This document shows positions 33,167-44,314 of a stretch of 61,173 nucleotides of DNA, one piece after another (positions within the stretch are counted from its first letter, which is position 1; every line of letters begins with the position of its first letter). The DNA comes from JANXPZ01 sp033853925 (lineage in GTDB: Bacteria; Eisenbacteria; RBG-16-71-46), in contig JAWOLC010000017.1 of the NCBI GenBank assembly GCA_033853925.1, positions 1-61,173 of the forward strand, written 5' to 3'. The notes below the pieces were generated by a model. It made no database searches. It saw only the letters and a program-made list of their open reading frames with translations, and was not told the DNA's origin. A program made the translations under genes and the position numbers.

Positions 33167-34300
33167 ATGACCACCGGCCGCCTCGGCTTCGGGCTCCTGA
33201 CCGCCCTGCTGCTCGCGAGCGCCCCGGCGCTGGCGCAGCCCTCGACCACCCTCGTGCCCCAGCTCTTCGCCTTCCCGGGAACGCTCACGGCGCCGCCCTC
33301 GGCAGCCGCGGCGGGGCTCGGGCTCGCCAACCTCTGGCTCGGGGACGAGCCCTTCGCGAATCCCGCCGCGATCGCGTCCAAGGGCATCGTGCTCTCGCCC
33401 GTCTTCCTGCGCGTGAGCCGCCAGGACCTGCGCGCCCACAGCCGGGACTACGGCGAGGACTCCGGCTACTTCGATGGCGCGGGGGGAAGCGTCTCGTACC
33501 CGGTCCGGGGCGTGGGGCTGTCCCTCTACGCCTGGCAGCCGGCGCTCAGGCAGGAGGACGAGGCCTACACGCACGTGCTCCCGGCCGAGCCCGGCACGTT
33601 CAAGAATTCGAGCGCCGAGCGCGAGGTGCGCGCCGGGCTCGCCGTGTCGGTGCCCTGGCGCTCCGTCCGCTTCGGGCTGGCCGCCGAGTGGATGCGGCTG
33701 GACGACTCGTACGACTACGTCGAGACGGCGGGGAGCCCCGCGGACGGCTCGCACCACCTCGATTTCGCCGGCGACGCGGCGACCGTGCGAGCGGGAGTGC
33801 GCTTCACGCCCCATCGGCGCGTGCAGGTCGGAGCGGCGCTGGGCTATCTCCCCGCCCTGGATCTGAGCGGCACCTGGCAGGTACGGACCCTCGCCCTGGA
33901 CACGACCGCCGCCGTCGCGCTGAGACGGGGCTCGGGGTGGGAGGGAGGGTGCGCGGCGGGCGTCACCGTGAGCGAGGGCCTCCGCGTGCTGGGGGCCCTG
34001 GGCGGCCGGAGCGCGCAGTCGTGGGAAGGGCTGGGTCTCACGGCGGGCCGGCAGATCGAGTGGTCGGTGGGGCTCGAGTACCGCGCGGCGCCCGACCCCT
34101 GGACCGCGCGGCTCGGGATCGGGCAGGAGCAGCAGCGCGGCGTGCCCGAGCCGCGCGCGGGGCTCGTGTCCCTGGGGCTGGGCTGGAACTTCGAGGGAGT
34201 GATCGTGGACTTCGCCGCGCTCCGGCGCAGCATCTCGCGGCCCGGTCTCGCGACCTCGTACGACGATCGCCTGGTGGCGAGCGCCAGCATCGGGTTCTGA
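33167..34300 (+). CDS. outer-membrane beta-barrel protein, PorV/OmpP1-like
   Basis: 377 aa. A signal peptide (about 1-24, LLLASAPALAQ) is followed by GLGLANLWLGDEPFANPAAIA, the ANPA motif seen at the start of FadL/OmpP1 and PorV-type barrels. Amphipathic strands continue to the end. I chose ATG 33167, 8 nt after CGGAG; a GTG 6 nt earlier overlaps the apgM stop and is too close to that site. The role is uncertain. A PorV-like shuttle would fit the type IX-like sorting domain at 24801, but fatty-acid-type channels look alike in such a short inspection. Confidence 0.65.
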   Translation: MTTGRLGFGLLTALLLASAPALAQPSTTLVPQLFAFPGTLTAPPSAAAAGLGLANLWLGDEPFANPAAIASKGIVLSPVFLRVSRQDLRAHSRDYGEDSGYFDGAGGSVSYPVRGVGLSLYAWQPALRQEDEAYTHVLPAEPGTFKNSSAEREVRAGLAVSVPWRSVRFGLAAEWMRLDDSYDYVETAGSPADGSHHLDFAGDAATVRAGVRFTPHRRVQVGAALGYLPALDLSGTWQVRTLALDTTAAVALRRGSGWEGGCAAGVTVSEGLRVLGALGGRSAQSWEGLGLTAGRQIEWSVGLEYRAAPDPWTARLGIGQEQQRGVPEPRAGLVSLGLGWNFEGVIVDFAALRRSISRPGLATSYDDRLVASASIGF

Positions 34301-34355
34301 GCGATCGTGCGTGTCTCGGGCGGCGCCGGAGGGGAGAAGGCGACCCCGGGGCAGG

Positions 34356-34384
34356 ATGACCGCCCGCTCCATATGGTCTATCCT
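34356..34384 (+). promoter_or_regulatory. probable promoter of tRNA-Leu/tig unit
   Basis: ATGACC (34356-34361), a 17-nt spacer and TATCCT (34379-34384) lie 83 nt before the tRNA. Confidence 0.5.
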
Positions 34385-34466
34385 GTCGCGGCTTCCGGTC
34401 CGGGAGGTGTCCGGATCGGAGGCGACGCCCGGATCCCGGGGCCTTCGGTTCCCCCTGGCCTTTTGT

Positions 34467-34548
34467 GCGAGAGTGGCGGAACTGGCAGACGCGCCGGATT
34501 TAGGATCCGGTGGGGAAACTCGTGGGGGTTCAAATCCCCCCTCTCGCA
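34467..34548 (+). tRNA. tRNA-Leu (anticodon UAG)
   Basis: An 82-nt cloverleaf. The acceptor arm GCGAGAG (34467-34473) pairs with CTCTCGC (34541-34547), with discriminator A. The anticodon loop TTTAGGA (34499-34505) is closed by CCGGA/TCCGG, giving anticodon TAG at 34501-34503. There is a long variable arm, as in class II tRNAs, and a T loop GTTCAAATC. CCA is not encoded. It reads CUA and other CUN codons. It lies 48 nt before trigger factor and may be processed from the same transcript. Confidence 0.96.
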
Positions 34549-34596
34549 GAATCCCCGCACGGCAGTTCCCTCACGCCGCGGAGTGAGACAGCGGGC

Positions 34597-35895
34597 ATGA
34601 ATCTCTCGGTACGAGCGACGGGCACCTGGCAGCAGACGCTGGACATCGAGGTCCCGGTGGACGAGGTGGACCGCCGGCTGGAAGAGGTGGCCAGGCAGAT
34701 CCAGCGCCGGGCGAGCCTGCCGGGCTTCCGCAGGGGGCGGGTGCCGCTCGACCTGGTGCGGCATCACTTCGCGCAGGAGGTGGAGCAGGAGTTCCTCGAG
34801 AGCTTCGTGCCGCGCCTCACCAACGAGGCCATCGATCAGGCACGGCTGACCCCGGTCGTGCCGCCCGTGGTCCGCAACCTGCGGTTCGGGCCGGGGCAGC
34901 CCCTGCGGTTCGAGGCGGTCGTCGAGGTGAGGCCCGAGGTGGAGGCGAAGGACTACAAGGGCATCCGCATCCGGCGCCGTCACAAGCCCGTGGACGATGG
35001 CGCGGTGGAGCACGTGCTTCAGCAACTGCGCGAAGACTCGGCGGTCTTCGTGGACCTGGAGCGCTCCGCCGAGCGCGGCGATGTCGTGCTCCTGGATTCG
35101 ACCCGGCTCGACGCGGGCGGCCGCCGGATGCCGGGCACCCGGGCGAAGAACCGGCGCATCGAATTGGGGGCCGCGGGCGTCCTGCCCGACCTGGAGAACG
35201 CGCTCCTCGGCGCGGTGGCGGGGCAGGAGCGCACGGTCGAGATCCACTATCCCGCGGACTACGCGGCTCAGGAACTGGCGGGAAAGAGCGCCCGTTACGT
35301 GGTCTCGGTGCGCAAAATCCAGGAGAAGAAGCTGAGGGAGCTGGACGATAACCTGGCGAAGGAGGTCTTCGGGCTGCAGTCGCTCGACGAGCTGCGCGCG
35401 CGCGTGCGCCTGAACCTGGAAGGGGAGGAGCGCGTCCGCGTGCAGCGCGAGGTGGACTCGGAGCTGACGGCCGAGCTCATCCGCCGCAATCCCTTCGACC
35501 TGCCCGGCGCGCTGCTCCAACGCACGCTGGAACGGGTCATCCAGGAGGCGGCAGAGGGGCGGGCGCTGCCCGAGGATCTGCGCGCGCAGCTCGAGGAGCG
35601 CTATCGTCCAGGCGTGGAACACTCGCTCAAGCGGGAGATCCTGCTGGAGGCGGTGGCCCGCGAGGAGAAGCTGACGGTCGGCGACGAGGAGGTGGCGGAG
35701 GAGATCCAGCGCATGGCGCAGGCGGATCCGCGCCAAGGGGCTCGGGTGCGGGCCCGGTATCAGGCGGCCGAGCGCCGAGAGGCCCTGCGCGAATCCCTGC
35801 TGGAGCGAAAGGCGCTGGACTGGCTGATCGATGCGGCCGAGATCGAGGACGAGACGGTGGGCAGGCCGCCGCTGATCGTCCCGGCCAGCCGCTGA
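34597..35895 (+). CDS. tig: trigger factor
   Basis: 432 aa, standard size. The N-terminal ribosome-docking domain has the signature GFRRGRVP (43-50), which binds L23. A FKBP-type prolyl-isomerase domain follows (about 155-245) and then the helical SurA-like chaperone arms. The ATG at 34597 begins the family N-terminus; only a distant GGAG precedes it. It leads the tig-clpP-clpX-lon series (29 nt to clpP). Confidence 0.95.
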   Translation: MNLSVRATGTWQQTLDIEVPVDEVDRRLEEVARQIQRRASLPGFRRGRVPLDLVRHHFAQEVEQEFLESFVPRLTNEAIDQARLTPVVPPVVRNLRFGPGQPLRFEAVVEVRPEVEAKDYKGIRIRRRHKPVDDGAVEHVLQQLREDSAVFVDLERSAERGDVVLLDSTRLDAGGRRMPGTRAKNRRIELGAAGVLPDLENALLGAVAGQERTVEIHYPADYAAQELAGKSARYVVSVRKIQEKKLRELDDNLAKEVFGLQSLDELRARVRLNLEGEERVRVQREVDSELTAELIRRNPFDLPGALLQRTLERVIQEAAEGRALPEDLRAQLEERYRPGVEHSLKREILLEAVAREEKLTVGDEEVAEEIQRMAQADPRQGARVRARYQAAERREALRESLLERKALDWLIDAAEIEDETVGRPPLIVPASR

Positions 35896-35924
35896 GCCGG
35901 GTCGGACGAGGAGAGGAGCCGGGC

Positions 35925-36509
35925 ATGGGACTCGTTCCCATCGTGGTGGAGCAGACGGGGCGTGGCGAGCGGGCGTACGACATCTACTCGAGGCTGCTCA
36001 AGGACCGCATCATCTTCATCGGCACGCCGATCGACGACACGGTCGCCAACCTGGTGATCGCGCAGATGATCTTCCTCGAGGGCGAGGACCCGGATCGGGA
36101 CATCAACCTGTACATCCACAGCCCAGGCGGCTACGTCACGGCCGGGCTGGCGATCTACGACACGATGCAGTTCGTCAAGCCCGACGTGGCCACCCTGTGC
36201 ATGGGCCAGGCGGCGAGCATGGCCGCGGTCCTGCTGGCCGCCGGGGCGAAAGGCAAGCGCTCGGCGCTGCCGAATTCGCGTATCATGATCCACCAGCCGA
36301 TGGGGGGGACGCAGGGGCAGACGACCGACATCGAGATCTACACGAAGGAGATGGTCAAGATGCGCGAGCAGCTCAACGTCATCCTGGCCAAGCACACCGC
36401 CAAGCCCATCGAGCAGATCGAGAAGGACACGGACCGCAACTACTTCATGTCGGCCGAGGAGTCGAAGGAATACGGCCTGATCGACGAGATCATCGAAAAG
36501 CGCCGTTAG
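35925..36509 (+). CDS. clpP: ATP-dependent Clp protease proteolytic subunit, triad Asp replaced by Asn
   Basis: 194 aa, S14 peptidase. The nucleophile Ser98 (GQAASM) and His123 (MIHQPMGG) are present. The third triad position, Asp172 in Bacillus ClpP (motif TDRD), is Asn172 here: the codons read DTDRNYFM with AAC at that site. The same Asn is known from Listeria ClpP1. The tetradecamer partners with the ATPase ClpX encoded 31 nt downstream. GAGGAG precedes the ATG. No second clpP is present in the window. Confidence 0.96.
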   Translation: MGLVPIVVEQTGRGERAYDIYSRLLKDRIIFIGTPIDDTVANLVIAQMIFLEGEDPDRDINLYIHSPGGYVTAGLAIYDTMQFVKPDVATLCMGQAASMAAVLLAAGAKGKRSALPNSRIMIHQPMGGTQGQTTDIEIYTKEMVKMREQLNVILAKHTAKPIEQIEKDTDRNYFMSAEESKEYGLIDEIIEKRR

Positions 36510-36540
36510 CCGGCCGGTGGCCGGCCGATCCGGGAGATCG

Positions 36541-37800
36541 ATGAAAAAGCGCATCGCCACGCCACATCCGATCCGCTGCTCCTTCTGCGGCCGGGGCCAG
36601 GACGAGGTCGCCCGCCTGGTGTCCGGGCCGTCGGTGTACATCTGCAGCGAGTGCGTGAAGCTCTGCAACGACATCCTCGAGGGCGAGCTGGAGCGCGAGC
36701 AACCCTCGCCCGCCGGGCAGCTCCCCAAGCCGGCCGAGATCAAGCGCATCCTCGACGACTACGTGGTGGGCCAGAGCCGCGCGAAGAAGACGCTGGCGGT
36801 GGCCGTGTACAACCACTACAAGCGCATCTACTCGCCGCCCCAGCACGGCGACATCGAGCTGGAGAAGTCCAACATCGTGCTCATCGGCCCCACCGGCGTG
36901 GGCAAGACCCTGCTGGCGCGGACGCTCGCGCGCTTCCTGCGCGTCCCCTTCGCCATCGTGGACGCCACCTGCCTGACCGAAGCCGGCTACGTGGGCGAGG
37001 ACGTCGAGAACATCCTCGTGCGCCTGCTGCAGTCGGCCGACTTCAACCTGGTGAACGCCGAGCACGGGATCGTCTACATCGACGAGATCGACAAGATCTC
37101 CCGCAAGAGCGAGAACCCGAGCATCACTCGGGACGTGTCCGGTGAGGGCGTGCAGCAGGCCCTGCTCAAGATCCTGGAGGGCACGGTCGCCAACGTCCCG
37201 CCCCAGGGCGGGCGCAAGCATCCGCAGCAGAAGTACATCGAGGTGAACACCAAGGACATCCTCTTCATCTGCGGCGGGGCCTTCGAGGGCCTCGACAAGA
37301 TCATCGAGCGCCGCGTCGGGCAGAAGGTGCTGGGCTTCGGCGCCGACATCCGCAGCAAGGAGGAGCGCAAGATCGGCGAGCTGATCGCGCTCGTGGAGCC
37401 CGAGGACCTGCTGCGCTACGGGCTGATCCCGGAGCTGGTGGGCCGGCTGCCGGTCGTGGGGGTCCTGGATTCGCTGGACGAGGACGCCCTGGTCTCCATC
37501 CTGACCGAGCCCAAGAACGCCATCACCAAGCAGTACCAGCGCTTCTTCGAGATGGAAGGGGTGAAGCTGGACTTCACCGAGGATGCCCTGCGGGCCATCG
37601 CTCAGCTCGCCATCAAGCGCGGCACCGGGGCGCGCGGCCTGCGGGCGGTGATCGAAGAGGCCATGCTGGACGTCATGTACGACATCCCCTCGCGCGCCGA
37701 CGTGATCGGCTGCACGATCTCCCGCGAGTGCATCCTGACGGGCGCGGCGCCGCTGCTCACGTATCGCGGCGAGCGCGAGAAGCGGCGCAAGGAGGCCTGA
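36541..37800 (+). CDS. clpX: ATP-dependent Clp protease ATPase subunit ClpX
   Basis: 419 aa. An N-terminal C4 zinc-binding domain (Cys13, 16, 35, 38) is followed by the AAA+ module with Walker A GPTGVGKT (Lys122), Walker B YIDEIDK and the pore-loop region SGEGVQQALL. It unfolds tagged proteins and feeds them to ClpP. The start is the ATG at 36541, with GGGAG 5 nt upstream. A 7-bp hairpin follows the stop. Confidence 0.97.
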   Translation: MKKRIATPHPIRCSFCGRGQDEVARLVSGPSVYICSECVKLCNDILEGELEREQPSPAGQLPKPAEIKRILDDYVVGQSRAKKTLAVAVYNHYKRIYSPPQHGDIELEKSNIVLIGPTGVGKTLLARTLARFLRVPFAIVDATCLTEAGYVGEDVENILVRLLQSADFNLVNAEHGIVYIDEIDKISRKSENPSITRDVSGEGVQQALLKILEGTVANVPPQGGRKHPQQKYIEVNTKDILFICGGAFEGLDKIIERRVGQKVLGFGADIRSKEERKIGELIALVEPEDLLRYGLIPELVGRLPVVGVLDSLDEDALVSILTEPKNAITKQYQRFFEMEGVKLDFTEDALRAIAQLAIKRGTGARGLRAVIEEAMLDVMYDIPSRADVIGCTISRECILTGAAPLLTYRGEREKRRKEA

Positions 37801-37817
37801 GGGCCGCGTCCCGCCGT

Positions 37818-37834
37818 CGAGGCCGCCGGCCTCG
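37818..37834 (+). terminator. hairpin after clpX
   Basis: CGAGGCC-GCC-GGCCTCG (37818-37834), a perfect 7-bp stem 18 nt after the clpX stop and upstream of the lon promoter. Confidence 0.5.
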
Positions 37835-37884
37835 CCGAGTTCGCTCCGACGGGCTCGGGTGCGCGTTTCCCAGTCGCGACTCAG

Positions 37885-37914
37885 TTCACGAGTCCTTGAA
37901 GAACGGTGTAGACT
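37885..37914 (+). promoter_or_regulatory. sigma70-like promoter of lon
   Basis: TTCACG (37885-37890), an 18-nt spacer and TAGACT (37909-37914) lie 136 nt before the GTG start. No CIRCE or sigma32-like sequence is seen. The long leader could hold regulatory structure. Confidence 0.55.
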
Positions 37915-38050
37915 CCCTTGCGCGTTCCGGGACCCCAGGCGCCGCGTGGGTCCCCGAGTTCGCGCGAGAGCGCAAGGAAGCGCGGGCGGCCAGGCGCACG
38001 CATCTCTCGACGTGCAGCCCGGCCGGGCCGCCGAAGACGAGGAGCCTCCC

Positions 38051-40609
<2,559 letters not shown>

Positions 40610-40649
40610 GGGGCGTTTCCCGCCCGAGCCCTTCCCCGCAGAGCCCTGT

Positions 40650-40667
40650 CGGCCGCGCCCGCGGCCG
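40650..40667 (+). terminator. hairpin after lon
   Basis: CGGCCGC-GCCC-GCGGCCG (40650-40667), a perfect 7-bp stem 40 nt after the lon stop. Confidence 0.45.
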
Positions 40668-40746
40668 TGCGGCGGCGACCAGTCCCGATCCCGGGAGTGG
40701 CCGCCGCGCGCGACGGGCCCGCCTGGGCAGCGCCAGCCGAGTCCGC

Positions 40747-40752
40747 TACAGT
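40747..40752 (+). promoter_or_regulatory. -10-like hexamer 8 nt before the dehydrogenase start
   Basis: TACAGT, then eight bases to ATG 40761. No Shine-Dalgarno is present; candidate leaderless start. Confidence 0.4.
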
Positions 40753-40760
40753 CCCGGCCG

Positions 40761-41681
40761 ATGAAGATCCTGGTCGCCGAGCCGCTCGATGCCGCCGCGG
40801 TGGCGCGCCTGCGCGCCGCCGGGCACGAGGTGGACGAGAGGCAGGGTCTCCAAGGCCGGGCGCTCGTCGAGGCGCTGCGCGGCGTGCAGGCCCTGATCGT
40901 GCGCGGCGGGACCCGCGTCAGCGAGAGCGTCCTCGCGGGCGCGCCCGCGCTGCGCGTCGTCGTGCGCGCCGGCACGGGCCTGGACAACGTGGACCTGGCC
41001 GCCGCCCGCGAGCGGGGCGTGCTCGTCTCGAAAACTCCCGACTCCGCCGCGGTCTCCGTGGCGGAGCACGTCTTCGCCCTGCTGCTGGCCCTCGAGCGCC
41101 GGCTCACGAGCGCGGATGCCGCGATGCGGCGGGGCGAGTGGCGCGGCGCCGAGCCCGTGGGCCACGAGCTGGCCGGACGGCTGCTCGGCCTGGTCGGCTT
41201 CGGCCGCGTGGGCCGGGAGGTGGCGTGGCGAGCCCGCGCCTTCGCCATGGAGGTGACGTGGCACGATCCGCTCATCGATCTGGCCCCCGCGGGGTACGAA
41301 TGGACGCGGCCCGTCGAGCTGGCCGAGCTGCTCTCCCGCGCGGATGTCGTCTCCCTGCACGTCCCGCTCACCCGCGGCACGCGAGGGCTGATCGGGGCGC
41401 GGGAGCTGGCGAGCCTGAAGCGCGACGCGGTGCTCGTGAACTGCGCGCGGGGGGGCGTGGTGGACGAGGCGGCCCTGCACGATGCCCTGGCCCACGGCCG
41501 GCTGCGGGGCGCGGCGCTCGACGTCTTCGCCACCGAGCCGCCGGGGGAGAGCCCGCTCCTGGCGCTGTCGAACGTCGTCGTCACGCCGCATCTCGGGGCG
41601 AGCACCTTCGAGGCGCGGCGGCGCGCCGGGCTCGAGGCGGCGGCCATCGTCATCGAGGCGCTGGCCCGGCTGGAAGAGTAG
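40761..41681 (+). CDS. D-2-hydroxyacid dehydrogenase, phosphoglycerate dehydrogenase-like
   Basis: 306 aa, NAD-dependent, the short form without ACT or ASB regulatory domains. NAD-binding LVGFGRVGREV, substrate-site RAGTGLDNVD, the catalytic Arg in NCARGGVVDE, Glu in FATEPPGESPL and His in VVTPHLGAST are all present. It may make 3-phosphohydroxypyruvate for serine synthesis, though related dehydrogenases of other 2-hydroxyacids share these motifs. A single gene between lon and purA. The ATG has no ribosome site. Confidence 0.88.
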   Translation: MKILVAEPLDAAAVARLRAAGHEVDERQGLQGRALVEALRGVQALIVRGGTRVSESVLAGAPALRVVVRAGTGLDNVDLAAARERGVLVSKTPDSAAVSVAEHVFALLLALERRLTSADAAMRRGEWRGAEPVGHELAGRLLGLVGFGRVGREVAWRARAFAMEVTWHDPLIDLAPAGYEWTRPVELAELLSRADVVSLHVPLTRGTRGLIGARELASLKRDAVLVNCARGGVVDEAALHDALAHGRLRGAALDVFATEPPGESPLLALSNVVVTPHLGASTFEARRRAGLEAAAIVIEALARLEE

Positions 41682-41731
41682 ACTACGGGCCCGGGACGCG
41701 CGGCCACACCCGCTCGCGGGCCGCGCACGTC

Positions 41732-41760
41732 TTGTGCCGCCTCCGGGCCTCTGCTAGCGT
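41732..41760 (+). promoter_or_regulatory. sigma70-like promoter of purA
   Basis: TTGTGC (41732-41737), a 17-nt spacer and TAGCGT (41755-41760) lie 29 nt before the ATG. Confidence 0.6.
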
Positions 41761-41789
41761 GCCGCCGGCGGCGGCGGGAGGAGAGTCCG

Positions 41790-43058
41790 ATGCCCTGCAC
41801 GGTGGTCGTCGGCGCCCAATGGGGTGACGAGGGCAAAGGCAAGATCGTGGACGTCCTGAGCGCCGCGGCCGACGTGGTGGTCCGCTACCAGGGCGGGCCG
41901 AACGCGGGACACAGCATCGTCCGCGAGGGCCGCACCGTGGTCCTCCACCTGGTCCCGGCGGGCGTGATGCACGAGAGCCCACGCTGCCTCCTCGGGAGCG
42001 GCGTGGTGGTGGACCTCCCGCGGCTGCGCGAGGAGGTCGAGCGGCTCGAGGGCCTGGGCCTCCAGGTGCGCTCGCGGCTGGGGGTGAGCGCGCACGCCCA
42101 CCTGATCCTGCCCTACCATCGCGTGGTCGAGGCGATCGCCGAGATGGGCCCCGGGGCGATCGGGACCACGGGGCGTGGCATCGGCTTCGCTTACCGCGAC
42201 AAGGCCGCGCGCACCGGCCTGAGGGTCGAGGACCTCTTCGATCCCGCGCGCTTCGCCGCCGGCATGGACCGCAACCTCGAGCGCCTGCGCCGCGAATTCC
42301 CGGCGGCCGCGGAGCTGCGCTGGATGAGCGGCAAGGCGCTCCTCGCCGAGTGGCGCGAAGGGATCGCCTGGCTGGCGCCCCTGGTGTGCGACGTCTCGGC
42401 GGAGCTGCATGCGGCCCTGGCGGCCGGGCGGCGCGTGCTCCTCGAAGGCGCCCAGGGCACGCTCCTCGACCTGGACCACGGCACCTATCCGTTCGTGACC
42501 TCGTCGCCCGCCTCGGCGGCGGGCGCCCCGCTGGGGGTGGGCCTGGGGCCGCGCGCGGTGGATCGCGTGATCGGCGTGACCAAGGCCTACACGACGCGGG
42601 TGGGGCTCGGGCCGTTCCCCAGCGAGATGCCGGAGGCCGAGGCCGCGAGGCTGCGCGCGGCCGGCGAGGAGTACGGGGCCACGACCGGCCGCCCGCGGCG
42701 CTGCGGCTGGCTGGACGTGCCGGCGCTGCGCTTCGCGGCGCGGGTGAACGGCCTCGACGAGCTGTTCGTGACCAAGCTGGACGTGCTCGATGCCTTCGAG
42801 GAGATTCGCGTGGTCGCGGCGTACGAGCGCGACGGGGAAGCGGTCGCGGAGTTCCCGGCGGGGGCGAGCGCCCTCGAGCGCTGCCGGCCCGCCTGGAAGA
42901 GCTTCCCCGGGTGGAGATCGCCCACCACCGGGGTGCGGACCTGGGGCGAGCTGCCGGCGCCGGCCCGCCAGTACCTGGAGTGGATCGAAGGCGAGTGCGG
43001 CGTGCCCATCACCTCGGTCTCGGTGGGCGCGCGGCGCGACGCCATGGCAAGGAGGTAG
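41790..43058 (+). CDS. purA: adenylosuccinate synthetase
   Basis: 422 aa. The GTP-dependent first step from IMP to AMP. The catalytic Asp13 in QWGDEGKGK and His41 in GPNAGHS are present, as are TTGRGIGFAYRDKAARTG, the GTP-site region and the VTKLDVLD segment near the C-terminus. GGAGG upstream fixes the ATG. It has its own promoter, and a 7-bp hairpin follows. Confidence 0.97.
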   Translation: MPCTVVVGAQWGDEGKGKIVDVLSAAADVVVRYQGGPNAGHSIVREGRTVVLHLVPAGVMHESPRCLLGSGVVVDLPRLREEVERLEGLGLQVRSRLGVSAHAHLILPYHRVVEAIAEMGPGAIGTTGRGIGFAYRDKAARTGLRVEDLFDPARFAAGMDRNLERLRREFPAAAELRWMSGKALLAEWREGIAWLAPLVCDVSAELHAALAAGRRVLLEGAQGTLLDLDHGTYPFVTSSPASAAGAPLGVGLGPRAVDRVIGVTKAYTTRVGLGPFPSEMPEAEAARLRAAGEEYGATTGRPRRCGWLDVPALRFAARVNGLDELFVTKLDVLDAFEEIRVVAAYERDGEAVAEFPAGASALERCRPAWKSFPGWRSPTTGVRTWGELPAPARQYLEWIEGECGVPITSVSVGARRDAMARR

Positions 43059-43076
43059 ATCGGCCTGTCTCGTCCT

Positions 43077-43093
43077 CGCCCGCCCCGCGGGCG
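43077..43093 (+). terminator. hairpin after purA
   Basis: CGCCCGC-CCC-GCGGGCG (43077-43093), a perfect 7-bp stem 19 nt after the purA stop. Confidence 0.45.
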
Positions 43094-43126
43094 CGGGATT
43101 CGTGGATCCTGCACGGAGGTGAACGC

Positions 43127-44170
43127 ATGAGAGCCAAAGCTTCGGTGCTCGTTCTGTCGCTCGCCGCCTGCGCGCTCGGATGGGCGTGGGTCTTCGCGAC
43201 CGAGCCGCTGCCCAAGTCGCCCCCCATCCCGGCCGACAATCCCCAGACGGTCGCCAAGGTGGAGCTGGGCAAGATCCTCTTCTTCGATCCCCGACTGTCC
43301 AAGACCGGGACGATCTCCTGCAACTCCTGCCACAACGTGATGGCGGGGGGCGACGACGGCCGCCCCAACTCGATCGGCGTCACGGGCAAGGCCGGCGAGC
43401 GCTCCGCCCCGACCGTGTGGAATGCGGCCTTCCTCTCGGTGCAGTTCTGGGACGGCCGCGCGCCCACGCTGGAGGAGCAGGCCAAGGGCCCGCTCGTCAA
43501 CCCCATCGAGATGGGCATGGAGAGCCACGACGTGGTCGTCGCGCGCGTCGCGGCCATTCCCGAGTACCACCGGCTCTTCCACGCCGCGTTTCCCGGCGAG
43601 GCGGAGCCCCTGGCGATCGGCAACGTGGCCAAGGCGATCGCCGCCTACGAGCGGACGCTGATCGCCGGAGACAGCCCCTTCGACCGCTTCGCGGCCGGCG
43701 ACTCGTCCGCGCTCACGCCGGGCGCGCGCCGGGGCTACGAGACGGCGCTCGAGATGGGCTGCCTCACCTGCCACAGCGGTCCCAACTTCGCCGGACCGAC
43801 CATGGAGGCGGGGCAAGGCTTCTTCATGAAGTTCCCCGGTCTTCCCGGCTCGGCGTACGACGAGCGGTACGCCCTCACCCAGGATCCCGGTCGCTACGGA
43901 GTGACCAAGGACGAGGGCGACCGCAGCCTGTGGCGCGTGCCGACCCTGCGCAACGTCGCTCTCACCGCGCCCTACTTCCACAACGGCTGCGTGCCCACGC
44001 TCGACGAGGCCGTGCGGGTGATGGCGAAGACGCAGCAGGGGCAGGATCTGACGCCGCAGCAGGCGGACGACCTGACGCAGTTCCTGATCGCGCTCACCGG
44101 CACGTTCCCGGCGCAGACCATGCCGCGGCTGCCGGTGGCACCCGGGCGGAGCAACGTGCCCGCGCAATGA
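43127..44170 (+). CDS. di-heme cytochrome c peroxidase
   Basis: 347 aa, the CcpA/MauG family. A signal peptide (about 1-25) sends it to the periplasm. Two heme motifs are visible, C65-NSC-H69 and C212-LTC-H216, separated by the family spacing, with GKILFFDPRLSKTGTISC before the first and TLRNVALTAPYFHNG in the C-terminal heme domain. It reduces hydrogen peroxide with electrons from a small cytochrome. GGAGGT 6 nt before the ATG. A cytochrome c lipoprotein is encoded 144 nt downstream and is a plausible electron donor. Confidence 0.94.
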   Translation: MRAKASVLVLSLAACALGWAWVFATEPLPKSPPIPADNPQTVAKVELGKILFFDPRLSKTGTISCNSCHNVMAGGDDGRPNSIGVTGKAGERSAPTVWNAAFLSVQFWDGRAPTLEEQAKGPLVNPIEMGMESHDVVVARVAAIPEYHRLFHAAFPGEAEPLAIGNVAKAIAAYERTLIAGDSPFDRFAAGDSSALTPGARRGYETALEMGCLTCHSGPNFAGPTMEAGQGFFMKFPGLPGSAYDERYALTQDPGRYGVTKDEGDRSLWRVPTLRNVALTAPYFHNGCVPTLDEAVRVMAKTQQGQDLTPQQADDLTQFLIALTGTFPAQTMPRLPVAPGRSNVPAQ

Positions 44171-44230
44171 CCGTGGCCTGACATTCTCCCGGCGGGCGGG
44201 ACGCATTCTCGGGGCAATCTGCCGTCACGG

Positions 44231-44266
44231 AGGCGGCCGGAGGCCGGATCCGAGCGCCGGCCGCCT
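44231..44266 (+). terminator. hairpin between peroxidase and cytochrome lipoprotein genes
   Basis: AGGCGGCCGG (44231-44240) pairs perfectly with CCGGCCGCCT (44257-44266) around a 16-nt loop; TCCCTCTC follows. It may terminate or attenuate the upstream transcript. Confidence 0.5.
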
Positions 44267-44314
44267 TCCCTCTCGACCGCCCGGCGAGCCCGGGCGCAGG
44301 AAAGGAACGGGATC

